Assembly (NCBI GenBank): GCA_016710685.1
Contig: JADJVC010000012.1
Location: 1 to 19,512, forward strand
Direction: 5' to 3'
From: Flavobacteriales bacterium
Lineage (GTDB): Bacteria > Bacteroidota > Bacteroidia > Flavobacteriales_F > PHOS-HE28
Length of the DNA stretch: 19,512 bases
Of the stretch, positions 1 to 9,175 are shown one piece after another (the stretch's first letter is position 1; the number at the start of each line of letters is the position of its first letter). A program made the translations under genes and the position numbers. The notes beneath the pieces were generated by a model that searched no databases, was not told the origin of the DNA, and saw only the letters and a list, made by a program, of their open reading frames with translations.

Positions 1-692
1 CATCGGTATGGCGGGCGTGGTGCTTTTTCATGTGCCTTTGAAACGTATCGTAAGAGCTTTGATGGTGGCGATCCTACCTGCCATCTTCTGCAGTGGTCTT
101 GATTCTTCTGCTCGCACCGAGCAAGGTGAAACAATACGAAGACACGTTTACTGATGCCATCCACACCGTGATGGGTGCAGCTCCTGTGGTGAAACCGAAG
201 TGAGCGTTCGAACGCTGGAAATCGCTACCCACCATCGTCAAGTTGCTAAACATCCATGGTTAGGGAATGGGCGCATTAGGGCCACACTTGGAACGAAACC
301 GGATACGAACAGTGGCTCGGCTTTTTATCCAGCGGACGTGGGTACGTTGGGCCTCACGTTCATCTACGGCTATCCGGGAACGACCTTCCTCAACTTGCTT
401 TTCGGCGTAGCGGGCATATACACGCTCCGCGTAAAAGGGCGCAACGATGACCTGTTCCTTTATTACGTGCCACTCCCTCCTTTTTAGCACTTTTCGTTTT
501 GACTCACTCACGAATGGCCAGTTGACACAGAACCCCGGCCAAGCATTGCTCCTCTTGGGCGTAATGCACTACTACTCGCGCATCAATTCTGTAGCAGACC
601 CAAAAGCCGAACTTCCATCAGCCTCAGCGTTGGCCTCATCACCGCAGGCACAGCCAGGAAGATCTTTGCGTAGCACGTTCAGTGTACTGTAA
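1..692 (+). CDS. O-antigen/polysaccharide polymerase-like membrane protein, C-terminal part, frameshifted
   Basis: The gene runs off the left edge. Stitching three frames gives one C-terminal region. It starts with a hydrophobic helix (about 60-155, frameshift near 92), then a loop with VKQYEDTFTDAIHTV. Next comes SVRTLEIAT (about 203-230) and an IHGLGNG-like turn (about 250-270). FYPADVGTLGLTFIYGYPG (321-381) leads into another helix with LLFGVAGIYTLRV, and a last segment contains NPGQALLLLGVMHYYS. The order 'R-x-N/E-x-A ... GxGN ... FYPSDVG-hydrophobic-YG' is what I know from Bacteroidota O-antigen ligase/polymerase-like proteins that join polysaccharide repeat units at the inner membrane. 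At least three frameshifts are needed. The stop is TAA at 690-692. The next gene converges on it. Family is fairly likely; substrate is unknown. Confidence 0.55.
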
Positions 693-1397
693 GCCATCGG
701 GGCCGAAGCAGGCATCGCGATGTGGTTCCACTCCGGTGGAACGTGTAACCGAACTCCTTCATGTAGGGGCCGAACACGAATTTTGCACGCTTCTTGGAGG
801 CATCCGTATCGAAGTAATCCGAGAAATGCTTGTCTTCCTTGGCCGTTTTGTTGCCTACCGGCAGCGCTCGGGTCTGTTCGACGCCTGGTCTCTTCAAGGC
901 ATCCGCAAAACCTTCTTGCAGGTGCTCGTACCGCACCTCACTTTGTCGAACCGCTTGTGGTCCAAAATGCTCCAACTGGCATAAGGCATCTTATGGTTGC
1001 GCATGAACCAGGTGGAGAAATCCTGTTTCTTCCCGACGATTCTGGGTGGCACTGCGTTTGTTCCACTCGTAAAGCATGATGTGCTTCGCAGAAAAGCCGT
1101 GCTTTCGATCTTGTTCAAGGTTTGCGCATTGCCATAGCGTACTCATGGTCGCTCTTCACCTTGAAATAGGTGCTCACCGTGATGTCCATTGGGTTGCAAG
1201 CTTCCGGAAATAACTCGGTATTTCTTCTGCTCCGCGTTCGCCGCCTTCATGTAATCCGGTGCGCCACAGCGCACGCTTTCAGCAGAACTCGCGCTGCTCG
1301 TATTGGTCCACCAACTCTCGCGGGAAATGGCCGTGCTGGTTTTCGTTTGTGGAAGGTTCACAAAGACGGAACCGGTGCTTCTGTCGCCGATGACCAT
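679..1397 (-). CDS. Sulfotransferase, family-2-like, frameshifted
   Basis: Read on the minus strand from an ATG at 1397. The N-terminus has a VFVNLPQTKTSTAI stretch matching the 5'-phosphosulfate loop (PKTGTS-like) of PAPS-dependent sulfotransferases. Next come NPMDITVSTYFKVKSDHE (around 1150-1200), DFSTWFMRNHKMPYASW and a conserved-looking RYEHLQEGFADALKR (around 900-960). The end is KHFSDYF followed by KRAKFVFGPYMKEFGY. The last part is the classic C-terminal pattern of the Sulfotransfer_2 family ('HFSDYYTPE...Y..DF..FGY'). It would transfer sulfate from PAPS to a carbohydrate hydroxyl. Length of about 235 residues fits. At least four frameshifts occur and the exact stop is uncertain (679-700). 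The gene converges on the polymerase-like gene. Acceptor unknown. Confidence 0.65.
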
Positions 1398-1803
1398 GGG
1401 CTTACTTTGAAAGCGAAGGCTTGCTTGTTCAGGACCGCGTTTCCCGCCCGAAGTAAATGCTTATGATTTGAGGACAAGGCAGAAAGCGCATTTCATCCCG
1501 ATATTTGTATCGGCCTCCTTCAACGCGACTGTACAATAGATGCCTCCTCTTGTGCTTTCTTACAATCACTGGCGAACAAGAAACTGCCTGAGGGTGTTGC
1601 TTGCAAATTGGGCCAAACTGCGGTGGTTGCGACCAGCCCGTTGATGGCCCTGGAACGCCTCCGCCCGAAATCACGGAGCCTTGCGTCCCCGTAGAACGAG
1701 GCCTTTATGACATCCACCCGCTCACGTTGCCCCAGTATGCACTCTTGCTTGTTCCGTTCGAGAACATTGGGACATTGCGGCACCTTGACCATGGCATTCG
1801 TGT
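1398..1803. other. Unassigned stretch between two diverging sulfotransferase genes
   Basis: About 400 bases without a gene I can name. Reading frames on both strands span 1520-1807 (for example a minus-strand frame at 1520-1792 of 90 codons and a plus-strand frame at 1601-1807 of 68 codons). None shows a recognisable motif, membrane segment or clear start signal. A broken small gene, or the promoter region of both flanking sulfotransferases, are both possible. No convincing hairpin or repeat was seen. Confidence 0.4.
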
Positions 1804-2819
1804 ATGACCAACGCCTGCGTACGCCGCAACATTACTGACCGATAAGGCTGAGTTTTGCCTCGATTTCCTTGTCGTGGGCGTTGTGAAGGGCGGAACCACT
1901 CTCAGTGCTTACAACCTGCTGGACCGCCACCCCGCGCATCCATCTGCCGCCCATCAAGGAGACCAACTTTTTCCAAAAGCCGATATGCGCCCTGCGGATT
2001 TCGGGCCCGTGAATACGCGCTGGACGTCCGCATGGAACCCGCCAAGTACATCAAGGACGGCATGAAGGAAGTGGACCACATCGCACACGTGATCGATCCT
2101 TCGGACTATGCCGCGCTTTTCATCAAAGCCCAGCCCGGCCAGGTGCTCGGTGAAGTTTGCCCTTCGTACGCCATTTGTCCTTCCGCCGCTGCCGCCATCC
2201 ATTCCGCCCGGCCCTCCGCATTGCGGGTGTTCTTCATGCTCCGCGATCCCGTGCAACGTGCGTGGTCGCAGTACATCATGAACTTGCGCGAGGGCAAAAC
2301 CTCGGAAAAGGATTTCCTCAAGGAAGTGGAGCGCGATGCCAAGCAGGCCAAGACCGGCTGGGGCGTGAACCACCAATATCTGTCCTTGGGTACGGATGCT
2401 GAACAGGTGGAACGCTACTTAAAACTGTTCCCGAAGGAGCAGGTGTACGGGTTGTTGCACGAACAGTTCAAGAAAAATCCGGGAGCTACCATGCAGCGCG
2501 TGTTCGCCGCCATTGGTGGAACCCATGGATGAACTGGACACTTCCGGAAAATTCAACGAGGCCGCGGAATGCAATGCCGTACTTTCGAACCGGTTTGCTG
2601 GTGCGCAGCGGTGCCATCAGCGCGGTAAAGGCCATATGGTGCCACGCAAGCTGCGCAGGCGGTTTCTGGCGAAATGCTCTATTCCAAAAGACACGCCTAT
2701 CGTTGCCTCCCTATTCTGCCGCACAATTGTGGAGCGCTGCACACAGGACGTGGACAGGCTGGGTAAATCTGGACGACATGGACTTGCGCCAGTGGTGGGG
2801 GCGAAGAAGGAAAGCATGA
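1804..2819 (+). CDS. PAPS-dependent sulfotransferase (Sulfotransfer_1-like), frameshifted
   Basis: The N-terminus reads DFLVVGVVKGGTT then YNLLDRHP (about 1860-1940). This is the 5'-phosphosulfate-binding loop (VGxxKxGTTSLYxxLxxHP) of heparan-type and bacterial sulfotransferases. Then come KETNFF, EVCPSYA, and RVFFMLRDPVQRAWSQYIMN (about 2225-2285), the 3'-phosphate-binding element with its Arg and Ser. Further on are LGxYAEQVERYLKLFPKEQV-type and LLHEQFKKNP segments, then a C-terminal SGKFNEA and DMDLRQWW. This layout of about 330 residues is standard. Frameshifts lie near 1845, 1900, 2015, 2515 and in 2560-2760. The start is placed at ATG 1804; ATG 1791 is an alternative. The stop TGA (2817-2819) overlaps the next ATG (2816-2818), so the two sulfotransferases are probably translationally coupled. 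Likely substrate: a surface polysaccharide or its lipid-linked precursor. Confidence 0.82.
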
Positions 2820-3836
2820 ACACAGGCATCGGACACGCTGCGTGGAACCGCGCAGCGGCACCACCATGATGCTGCGGGTAATGAACAACCACCGCAGGTG
2901 CACGGCAAAATCAACGAACCGCATTTCTACGGAACGTACTCTCAATTCCCGGCAGATGATGGACAGCCACTTCGGCTGAAAACGATGCCAAGGAACCGTT
3001 CACCGTTTATCACGCGCCAACGCGACGGATTTTTCGCGGTTGCGACACCCGGTAAAATGGATGCCGAGGTGCAGAAAATGTTCAGCGAACTTCCTGCCGG
3101 TGCCGACCGCAAGGATGTCTACGCGGGCTTTATGGCCTATGAAACGAAGTTGAACGGAAAGAACATCGCTTGCGAGAAAACGCCTCAGAACATTTTCTAT
3201 ATCGACGAGCTGCAGAAGCACTTTCCCCGGAGCAAAGACCATTGTGATGTACCGAAGCTATCCGCGCGCCGTGCTGCTTTCGCAAAAGCGTTTGCGGATG
3301 CGGAAAGATCTCCGCGGGACCGGTATGCCCGATAAGGAAGTGCGCCGCCTGCGGATGACCACCACCCGTACACCATTTCGCGGTTGTGGAACTCCAGCTT
3401 CGATGCTGCCAAGCGCCAAAGGCAACCCGGACGTGGTGGAAGTGCGCTTTGAAGATTTCACCGGGCGAACCGAAGGAACGATGCGCCGGATTCGCACCGC
3501 AGTGGGGCATCCCCTTCGAGCATGCTCATGTTGGACGTGCCGCACGCCGGAAGTTCCAGCGCCATGGACGACCCGACTATGAAAGGCATCCTGCACGGAC
3601 TGCGGTGAAAGTTGGAAAAAGGGGCTGGAAGACACCGAAATAGCCATTTGCCAGCACCTGTGGTTCGCGTACGCCGCAATTGGCCTACGGCCGGGCCGAT
3701 GTTTCTCCAAGCGCATTAAGCCTTGCTTCAGCTTGGGCCAGTTTCCTTCTGTCTCGTAGGCGCATTCTCCGCGCTCAACCTTAGCCGCACGCGTAATATG
3801 GTCAACACCCTGCAACGCAGACTGAAGCAGGCGTGA
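2816..3836 (+). CDS. Second PAPS-dependent sulfotransferase, frameshifted
   Basis: Just after the start, the frame at 2842-2890 gives PRSGTTMMLRVMNNH (PRSGTT coded at 2848-2865), a textbook 5'-phosphosulfate loop. HGKINEPHFYGTYSQF follows. Near 3110-3220 are GKNIACEKTPQNIFYIDEL and HFPRSK, then the 3'-phosphate-binding region YRxxPRAVLLSQK (about 3245-3290). Near 3425-3475 is NPDVVEVRFEDFTG, then IPFEHSMLDVPHAG and SSAMDDPTMKGILHG. The protein ends RRLKQA with TGA at 3834-3836. It differs from the preceding sulfotransferase and is not a tandem copy. At least six frameshifts. The start ATG overlaps the previous stop (ATGA), and the stop overlaps the next start (TGATG), so this is the middle gene of a compact three-gene unit. 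Function by family: sulfate transfer from PAPS, probably to a glycan. Confidence 0.8.
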
Positions 3837-4610
3837 TGCAACGAGTAACGCTGTTCCGCCCGCTATTTATCGCCGCCGCCAAAAACCATGATGGTGTAGT
3901 GGAAGAAGTGCTGGCTTGGCTTTGAAAGGAACATCCGCAGGAGCGGCCGTTGTTGGTTACCCAACGTGGACCAAGTGGTGAAGCTGCACAGGAAAGAATA
4001 CGCGGAGTTGCTTGGGCATATCGCAAGGGTATCGTTTTGTCTTGCCCGACGGCCAGCCCATCGTGTGGGTGGGTAATCGCAAAGGGTTGCGAGCTACCGG
4101 CGCGGTTAGCAGGAAGCGACCTGTTCCTGCCGTGGCGGAACAAGCTCGTTGCGCGCAAATCCCCGATCTTCATGGTGCTGGCTAATGACGCCATCGGTGA
4201 AGCATTGCGCAAGGAAAATCCGAGATGCATTTTGGTTAACGCCGCCGTTTTATTCCATCGCGGACCCTGGGCGCCGAGCAACAAGTAGTGGATGCCGTTT
4301 TCGATGCGCTGATCGCACGTCCCGTGCTGTTGGTATTCCTGGGGCTGGGTTTCCCAAAACAAGAGCGATTGGCACTTGCATTGATCGAAAAGTTGAAAGC
4401 CGTTGCAGCACCCATGCCGCTTTTCCTGTTGCTTGGCGCATCGTACGAGTTCCACGCCGGGTTGAAAAAGCGCGCACCGATGATCTTTCAAAAGCTCGGT
4501 CTGAGTTTTTCACCGTTTCCTTTCAGAGCCCAAGCGCACGTTCCGCCGCTACTTCGTGGACGACATGGTTTTTCTTCAAGCTCGCCTGGAAGGAACTGCG
4601 TTCCCGTTGA
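3836..4610 (+). CDS. WecG/TagA/CpsF family glycosyltransferase
   Basis: The family adds N-acetylmannosamine-type sugars to lipid-linked precursors on the cytoplasmic side of the membrane. The stitched protein reads VTQ(N)VDQVVKLHRKEY, then YRFVLPDGQPIVW (about 4015-4075), the family's 'DGxxxVW' active-site region. It continues with RLAGSDLFLPW, SPIFMVLANDAIGEALRK and NPRCILVNAPFY. The signature VFLGLGFPKQERLAL (about 4330-4380) matches the family's 'GLGxPKQE'. It ends FVDDMVFLQLAWKELRSR with TGA at 4608-4610. Length of about 258 residues fits. Start ATG 3836-3838 overlaps the upstream TGA. Frameshifts lie near 3930, 3965-3975, 4095, 4245, 4515 and 4575. Context (sulfotransferases upstream, polymerase further left) suggests a role in surface polysaccharide assembly. 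Exact sugar unknown. Confidence 0.85.
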
Positions 4611-4679
4611 CGGCTCGCCGGACCGGGTCCAGGCACCAAGTCGGCGAAGCCGGTCTGGCAAGCCTCAACTCCGTCCTTC

Positions 4680-4687
4680 TATCTTTG
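4680..4687 (+). promoter_or_regulatory. Bacteroidota-type -7 element upstream of deoC
   Basis: TATCTTTG matches the Bacteroidota sigma-A -7 consensus TAnnTTTG exactly. It lies 37 bases before the deoC ATG. The expected -33 TTG at about 4658-4660 is not present (the bases are GCA). The rest of the 4611-4724 gap holds only a weak imperfect inverted repeat (GCCGGACC / GGTCTGGC). Confidence 0.55.
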
Positions 4688-4724
4688 CCCATAGCCATGC
4701 GCCCAATGCGCAGGCTCAACTTCC

Positions 4725-5626
4725 ATGGCTACTACCACCGCTCGCCGACACACGCAACACGCCCACCATCGACCAGGTGGGAATTGAGCGCGTTGCCGCA
4801 TCAAGACCCGCAGCATCAAGAAGGAATCGAAGGTGCAGGGCATGAAGCTTGCGTTAGGCGTGATCGACCTCACCACATTAGAGGGCGCCGACACGCCCGG
4901 CAGGTGAACCAGATGTGTTACAAAGCCATCCACCTGACGACCAAATGCCCGGATTGCCCACCGGTGCTGCGGTTTGCGTGTATCCCACGCTGGTGAAGAC
5001 CGCGAAAAAGCACTGGGCGATAGCGGCGTAAAAGTCGCAGCCGTAGCTACCGCATTTCCCCAGCGGGCAAGCACTGAAAGCCGTGAAGACGCCGACACCA
5101 AATTCGCTTGAACGAAGGTGCGGACGAGATCGGCATGGTGATCAGCCAGCCATTTCCACAGCGGCGAATACAATTTCGTTTTCGACGAGATCGCTGCGGT
5201 GAAAGAGGTCTGTGGAAAAGCACGCCTCAAAGTGATCCTGGAAACGGGCGAGCTCGGCACCTACGACAAGGTGCGTTTGGCCAGCGACATCGCCATTGCC
5301 GCCGGTGCCGACTTCATCAAGACCAGCACGGGCAAGATCAGCCCGGCGGCCACCATGGAAGTTACCAGGGTGATGCTGCACGCCATCCGCGACCATTACC
5401 CAGGCACCGGAGAGATGATGCGCCATGAAACCCGCAGGCGGCATCCGCACCAGCAAGCAAAGGCCACACTACCTAATGATGGTAAAAGAGGAACTCGGCC
5501 CGGAATGGCTAAGCATCCATTAGTTCCGTTTCGGGGCCAGCAGCTTGGCGAATGACATCCCTGATGCAGTTGCAGAAGGAAGCCACGGGCCGCTATCAGA
5601 GCGCGGATTATTTCAGTTTGGATTGA
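4725..5626 (+). CDS. deoC: Deoxyribose-phosphate aldolase, frameshifted
   Basis: DeoC cleaves 2-deoxyribose 5-phosphate to glyceraldehyde 3-phosphate and acetaldehyde in cytosolic deoxynucleoside catabolism. The long N-terminal form typical of Bacteroidota is present: MATTT, LADTRNTPTIDQVGIE, RSIKKESKVQGMKLALGVID. Then come LEGADTPGKVNQMCYKAIHL, VCVYPTLVKTAKKALG, VAAVATAFPSGQASLK and GEYNFVFDEIAAVKEVCG. The Schiff-base region GADFIKTSTGK is at about 5305-5335 (Lys codon about 5319), and the second active-site Lys is in MKPAGGIRTSK (about 5423-5455). It ends GRYQSADYFSLD with TGA 5624-5626. About 300 residues. Several frameshifts (near 4740, 4785, 4855, 4970, 5100, 5420, 5510). The Asp of the usual EIDMV motif reads Gly here (codon 5132-5134), which may be a sequencing error. 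Converges on dprA with about zero spacing. Confidence 0.94.
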
Positions 5627-5629
5627 GCA

Positions 5630-6785
5630 GGCCGCGAAACGGTCTTCAATCACCGCATAAACCTTCCCCGGAAGGCTCCTTACCACACCATTGGAAGAGA
5701 GGGGGAGGAAGAGGAGGGAAGAAAGACTCCAAATTTAGCAGAATGCCCGCAGCCTTGTGCGGTTGCACGCGGCTGCGGAAGCACAACGTGTCGATGTCCA
5801 TTTGCCTTGTTCCTGATGAGGTCCAAACCTCAAGGCTTTTTCATCCGGCAGCAGGTCGGTGAAAAGTGCGGCTTATACCAGTGCTTTTTTCGCGGTGGGC
5901 AGCCACTCATCAGCTTCAGCACATCCGTGGAACAGGTCACAAGTGCGCCTTGCTTTGTTGGATCACCGGGTTGCAACCGATGCTGCGGCTGTCCGTGGCC
6001 TGCCGGGGTAGGCCATCACCTCGCGGTCGTAGCTGTCGGCAATGTCGGCGGTGATGAGCGATCCGCCTTTGGTGCCGCTTTCCACTACTACGGTGCAATC
6101 GCTTAGGCCCGCGATCACGCGGTTTCGCGCCGGGAAATTGCCGGGTGCGAAGGTGCTGCCGCTGGCCAGTTCGCTTATCAACGCGCCTTGGCCGCACATC
6201 TCTTTTGCGGTGGAAGCATGCTCGCCTGGATAGAGCCGGTCCAGCCCATGGGCCACACAGCCCACCGTTTGCAATCCGTGCCGCAAGGCCCGCCCCGGTG
6301 CGCCACGATGTCAATGCCACAAGCGAGTCCGCTAATTATCACGGCGCCGCTCTCCTTTCCCCAGGCCTCCACGAGTTCTTCAGCATAGCTGCTTGCCTTG
6401 CTCGGTAGGTGCGCGTGCCCACTATGGACACACTGCGTGGCGGGTCCAGTTCCGCGTTGCCCTTCACATAAAGCAACACCGGCGCGTCTTCGCAATGGCG
6501 CAAGCGTTTGGGAAATTCCTCATCCAAGTAGAACAACATGCGCAGCTTGTTTTTGCGCACGTAGTCCAGTTCTTTTTCCGCAGCCTTTATCACGGAACTG
6601 CCGAGTATGGACCCGGCCAGCACTTTGCCGATGCCGGGCACATTTTCCAAGGAGCGACGGACGGCCTTGTCGGTGAAAAGTGGGTCCACGCCACCGCAGT
6701 AGGCCACAAGGTTTCGCGCGTTCACCGGACCGATGCCTTTGAGCATGGAGAGCGCGATGCGGTGGATCAATTGGCGGTCTTTCAT
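5630..6785 (-). CDS. dprA: DNA-processing protein DprA, frameshifted
   Basis: DprA loads RecA onto incoming single-stranded DNA during natural transformation. Starting at ATG 6785: MKDRQLIHRIALSMLKGIG (helix-hairpin-helix/SAM-like N-domain), LENVPGIGKVLAGSIL, and LDEEFPKRLRHCEDAPVLLYVKG. The Rossmann core has SIVGTRTY, SGLACGIDIVAHRGAL, TVGCVAHGLDRLYPGEH, GALISEL, FAPGNFPARNRVIAGLSDC, VVVESGTKGGSLITADIA and a GCN(P)VIQQSKAHLV-like end. The C-terminal winged helix follows: TDLLPDEKAL, MDIDTLCFRSRVQPHKAAG, ILLNLE, and finally VVRSLPGKVYAVIED (about 5640-5685). The true stop is lost to a frameshift; the open frame runs antisense into deoC. At least six frameshifts. Between ILLNLE and VVRSLPGK sits an unusual pyrimidine-rich coding stretch (see the repeat entry). 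Divergent from the TonB-dependent receptor gene, 38 bp apart. Confidence 0.94.
5693..5726. repeat. 34-nt pure polypurine/polypyrimidine tract inside dprA
   Basis: On the + strand 5693-5726 contains only A and G; on the coding (minus) strand it is C/T only and would encode a Ser/Phe/Pro/Leu-rich stretch. DprA relatives, as I know them, continue directly from the LLNLE helix into the 'GVVRSLPGK' wing, so about 10-11 codons look extra here. It may be a real expansion of a simple tract or a read artefact. Confidence 0.7.
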
Positions 6786-6823
6786 GTGGGCATGCTGGCG
6801 ATCGCTACATTCGCCGTCAACAC

Positions 6824-9175
6824 ATGCGGCACAATTTAGGGGTGAGGATCGTTCTGCCGTTGCGGCGCTTTGTCTTTTTCGTTCGGAACGCACGCGCAGG
6901 TAACTGCGACCTCGACGGCACCGTCCGTGGCACCGTGCGCGATGCGCAAAGCCATCGCCGGCATTCCCGGCGTAGTGGTGTCTTTCGGCAGCGGCAAAGG
7001 TGTCTCTACTAACGATAGCGGGCGTTACGAAATTTTGCTTCCCGCAGGGGACTATACTGTGCAAATCCGCTTTATCGGCTATGCCGAACGGAGCATTCCT
7101 GTACAGGTGAAACAAGGCTCCCCAACTGTGCTGGATGCGGAGCTCATGCCTTCAACGTCGCAGTTGGACATGGTGGTGGTAAGCGCCGGGAAATTTGAGC
7201 AGCGGGTAGGGGAAGTAACGCAAAGCGGGCGTGTTGCCCGCGCAACTGATGCGCGACAAGAACACGGTAACGCTGAGCAAAGTGCTGGACCAGGTACCCG
7301 GCGTGGTAGTGGTGGACGACGACCCGCAGATCCGCGCGGGTAGCGGTTTCAGTTACGGAGCGGGCAGCCGCGTAATGCTGCTGGTGGACGGATTGCCTAT
7401 TTTGAGCGGTGACATCGGCAGGCTAACTGGAGCTTTATGCCCATTGAAGATAAGGAGCAGGTGGAGATAATCAAAGGCGCAAGCAGTGTGCTGTACGGCA
7501 GCGCAGCGCTCAGCGGTGTCATCAACGTGCGCACGGCTTATCCGGGTGCGGAGGCCGTAACACGCGCTACGATGTTCGGTGGTGTGTACGATATGCCTGG
7601 CATTGCCGACGGAAAATGGTGGGGCCCAGCCCGCCACTTACCACCGGGGCCAGTTTCATGCACAGCCAGCGTTTCAAGAAATTCGATCCGGTGCTTGGTG
7701 GTAATGTTTTCGGTGATCAAGGTTTCGTTGGGCCGGAACGTGTTCCCCCGGACACTTTGGCGAAGTACCCTTACCGCCTTGGCGATGGAGGTTATAACAA
7801 CCGCGCCCGTTTCAACTTCGCCACACGTTGGCGCAATCAGAAAGTGCCCGGCCTCACCTACGGCATCAACGGCAACGTGATGAAGAGCCGCAGCTCCACC
7901 GTCTTTATTTGGGACAACTTGGATTCGGGTCTTTATCGCCCTTCACCCGGCACGCTCACCAACACCGCAGGCACGCAATTTTACGTGGATCCGTTTGTTA
8001 GCTACACAGGGCCGCAAGGCACGCGCCATAACGAAAGGCCGCCTGTACCGCCAAGATTTTGGCAACGGTAATGGGCAAAGCAACAGCAACAATGCTTTCT
8101 TCGAGGAATACCAGTTCCAGCGAAAATTCAATCTCTTCGGAGAGACCAACATTACAGCTGGCATTTCCGCACAGCAGGTTTATAGCAATGCCGAACTGTA
8201 CGTGGGTGGTCCGAATGCCGACGGCTTGAACACCGCCAGCAACTACGCGGGTTACTTGCAGGTAGACAAGCGCATCCTTGAAAAGCTGATGCTCAGCGCG
8301 GGCGTGCGCTACGAGCGGTTTCAGGTGAACGAAGATGAACAGGCCGAACCGGTTTTCCGCGCCGGGGCCACGTACCATCTTTTTGAAGGCACCTACCTGC
8401 GCGCCAGCTACGGCCAAGGTTTCCGCTTTCCAACGATCGGCGAGCGTTACATCATCACTTCCTTGGGCGCGCTGCACATTTATCCCAATCGGAACTGGCA
8501 CCGGAGACCAGCGTGAACATGGAAGGCGGCATCAAGCAGGGTTTCAAATTCGGCGGCGTTACCGGCTATGTGGACGTGGTTGCTTTCCGGCAGGATTTTG
8601 ACCGTTACGTTGAGTTCACCTTCCGGGCAATGGGGTGCGGACCGGTCCATTGCAAATTTCCTCGGATTCGGATTTAAGAGCATCAATACCGGCGGCGCGC
8701 GGATCGCGGAGGTGAAATAGAAGTGGCCGGAAAGGGCAAGCTGGGCAACGTGGAACTTACACTGTTGATGGGCTACACGCACACTTTACCGGTCAGCACC
8801 ACGCCCAATGAGGCTTATGCTTTTTCCCATACCACGGCAAATACGGATGAGCCCGTGTCCTACGCCAACACCAGCTCCAATACGGAGGACAATGTGCTGA
8901 AATTCCGCGTGGAGGATCTCTTCCCGCAGTGACGTGGGCGCTTCTTGGAAGCGCGTTTCCGGCGGCGTAAGCGTTCGGTACAACAGCCATGTGCGCAACA
9001 TCGACCAAGCGTTTCTGGTCTTCCGAACAGCTCAGCGCCCTTGGGGATGTCGGCATTGCGGAATGGATGGCAACCCCACGACCGGCGACTGGATCGCCAG
9101 ACGTGCGTGTCGGCTTCGATTTGACCAAACAGTTGAAGGCCTCGTTCATCGTGAAACAATTTCAGCAACGAAGTC
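6824..9175 (+). CDS. TonB-dependent outer-membrane receptor, frameshifted, 3' end replaced by sprA sequence
   Basis: An outer-membrane beta-barrel importer energised by TonB. After a signal-peptide-like start (hydrophobic RIVLPLRRFVFF, then an Ala-Gln cleavage-like site) comes a carboxypeptidase-regulatory-like domain: IAGVVVSFG, STNDSGRYEILLPAGDYTV, FIGYAERSI (about 6960-7150). The plug domain has LDMVVVSAGKFEQ, TLSKVLDQVPGVVVVDD, SRVMLLVDGLPILSGD and QVEIIKGASSVLYGSAAL then GVINVRT (about 7460-7540). The barrel follows: NNRARFNFATRW, YEEYQFQRKFNL-like, AGVRYERFQVNEDE, TYLRASYGQGFRFPTIGERY (about 8390-8450), YVDVVAFRQDFDRYVEFTF, LLMGYTHTLPVSTTP and VRVGFDLTKQLKASFIV. At the C-terminus NNFSNEVYAT (about 9150-9175) is typical of the penultimate strand, but the last strand is missing and SprA-like sequence follows. 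Start could be ATG 6824 or about 6843. Ten or more frameshifts. Ligand unknown. Confidence 0.87.

Noticed and set aside
1954..2376. 140-codon minus-strand open frame
   Set aside because: It is antisense to the first sulfotransferase (LRDPVQRAWSQY region) and has no recognisable domain.
3258..3815. 185-codon minus-strand open frame
   Set aside because: It is antisense to the second sulfotransferase, whose motifs are clear; the frame shows no known motif and is expected in GC-rich DNA.
4621..4660. Imperfect inverted repeat GCCGGACC / GGTCTGGC after the WecG-type gene
   Set aside because: One mismatch, long loop and no T run; too weak to call a terminator.
5747..5778. Hairpin CCGCAGCC / GGCTGCGG with an inner GTGC / GCAC stem
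   Set aside because: It lies in the coding part of the DprA winged helix (RSRVQPHKAAG on the minus strand); codon content explains it and no run of T follows directly.
6798..6805. GCGATCGC palindrome in the dprA/receptor gap
   Set aside because: Only this copy was noticed; no enrichment like the cyanobacterial HIP1 repeat, so chance is enough.
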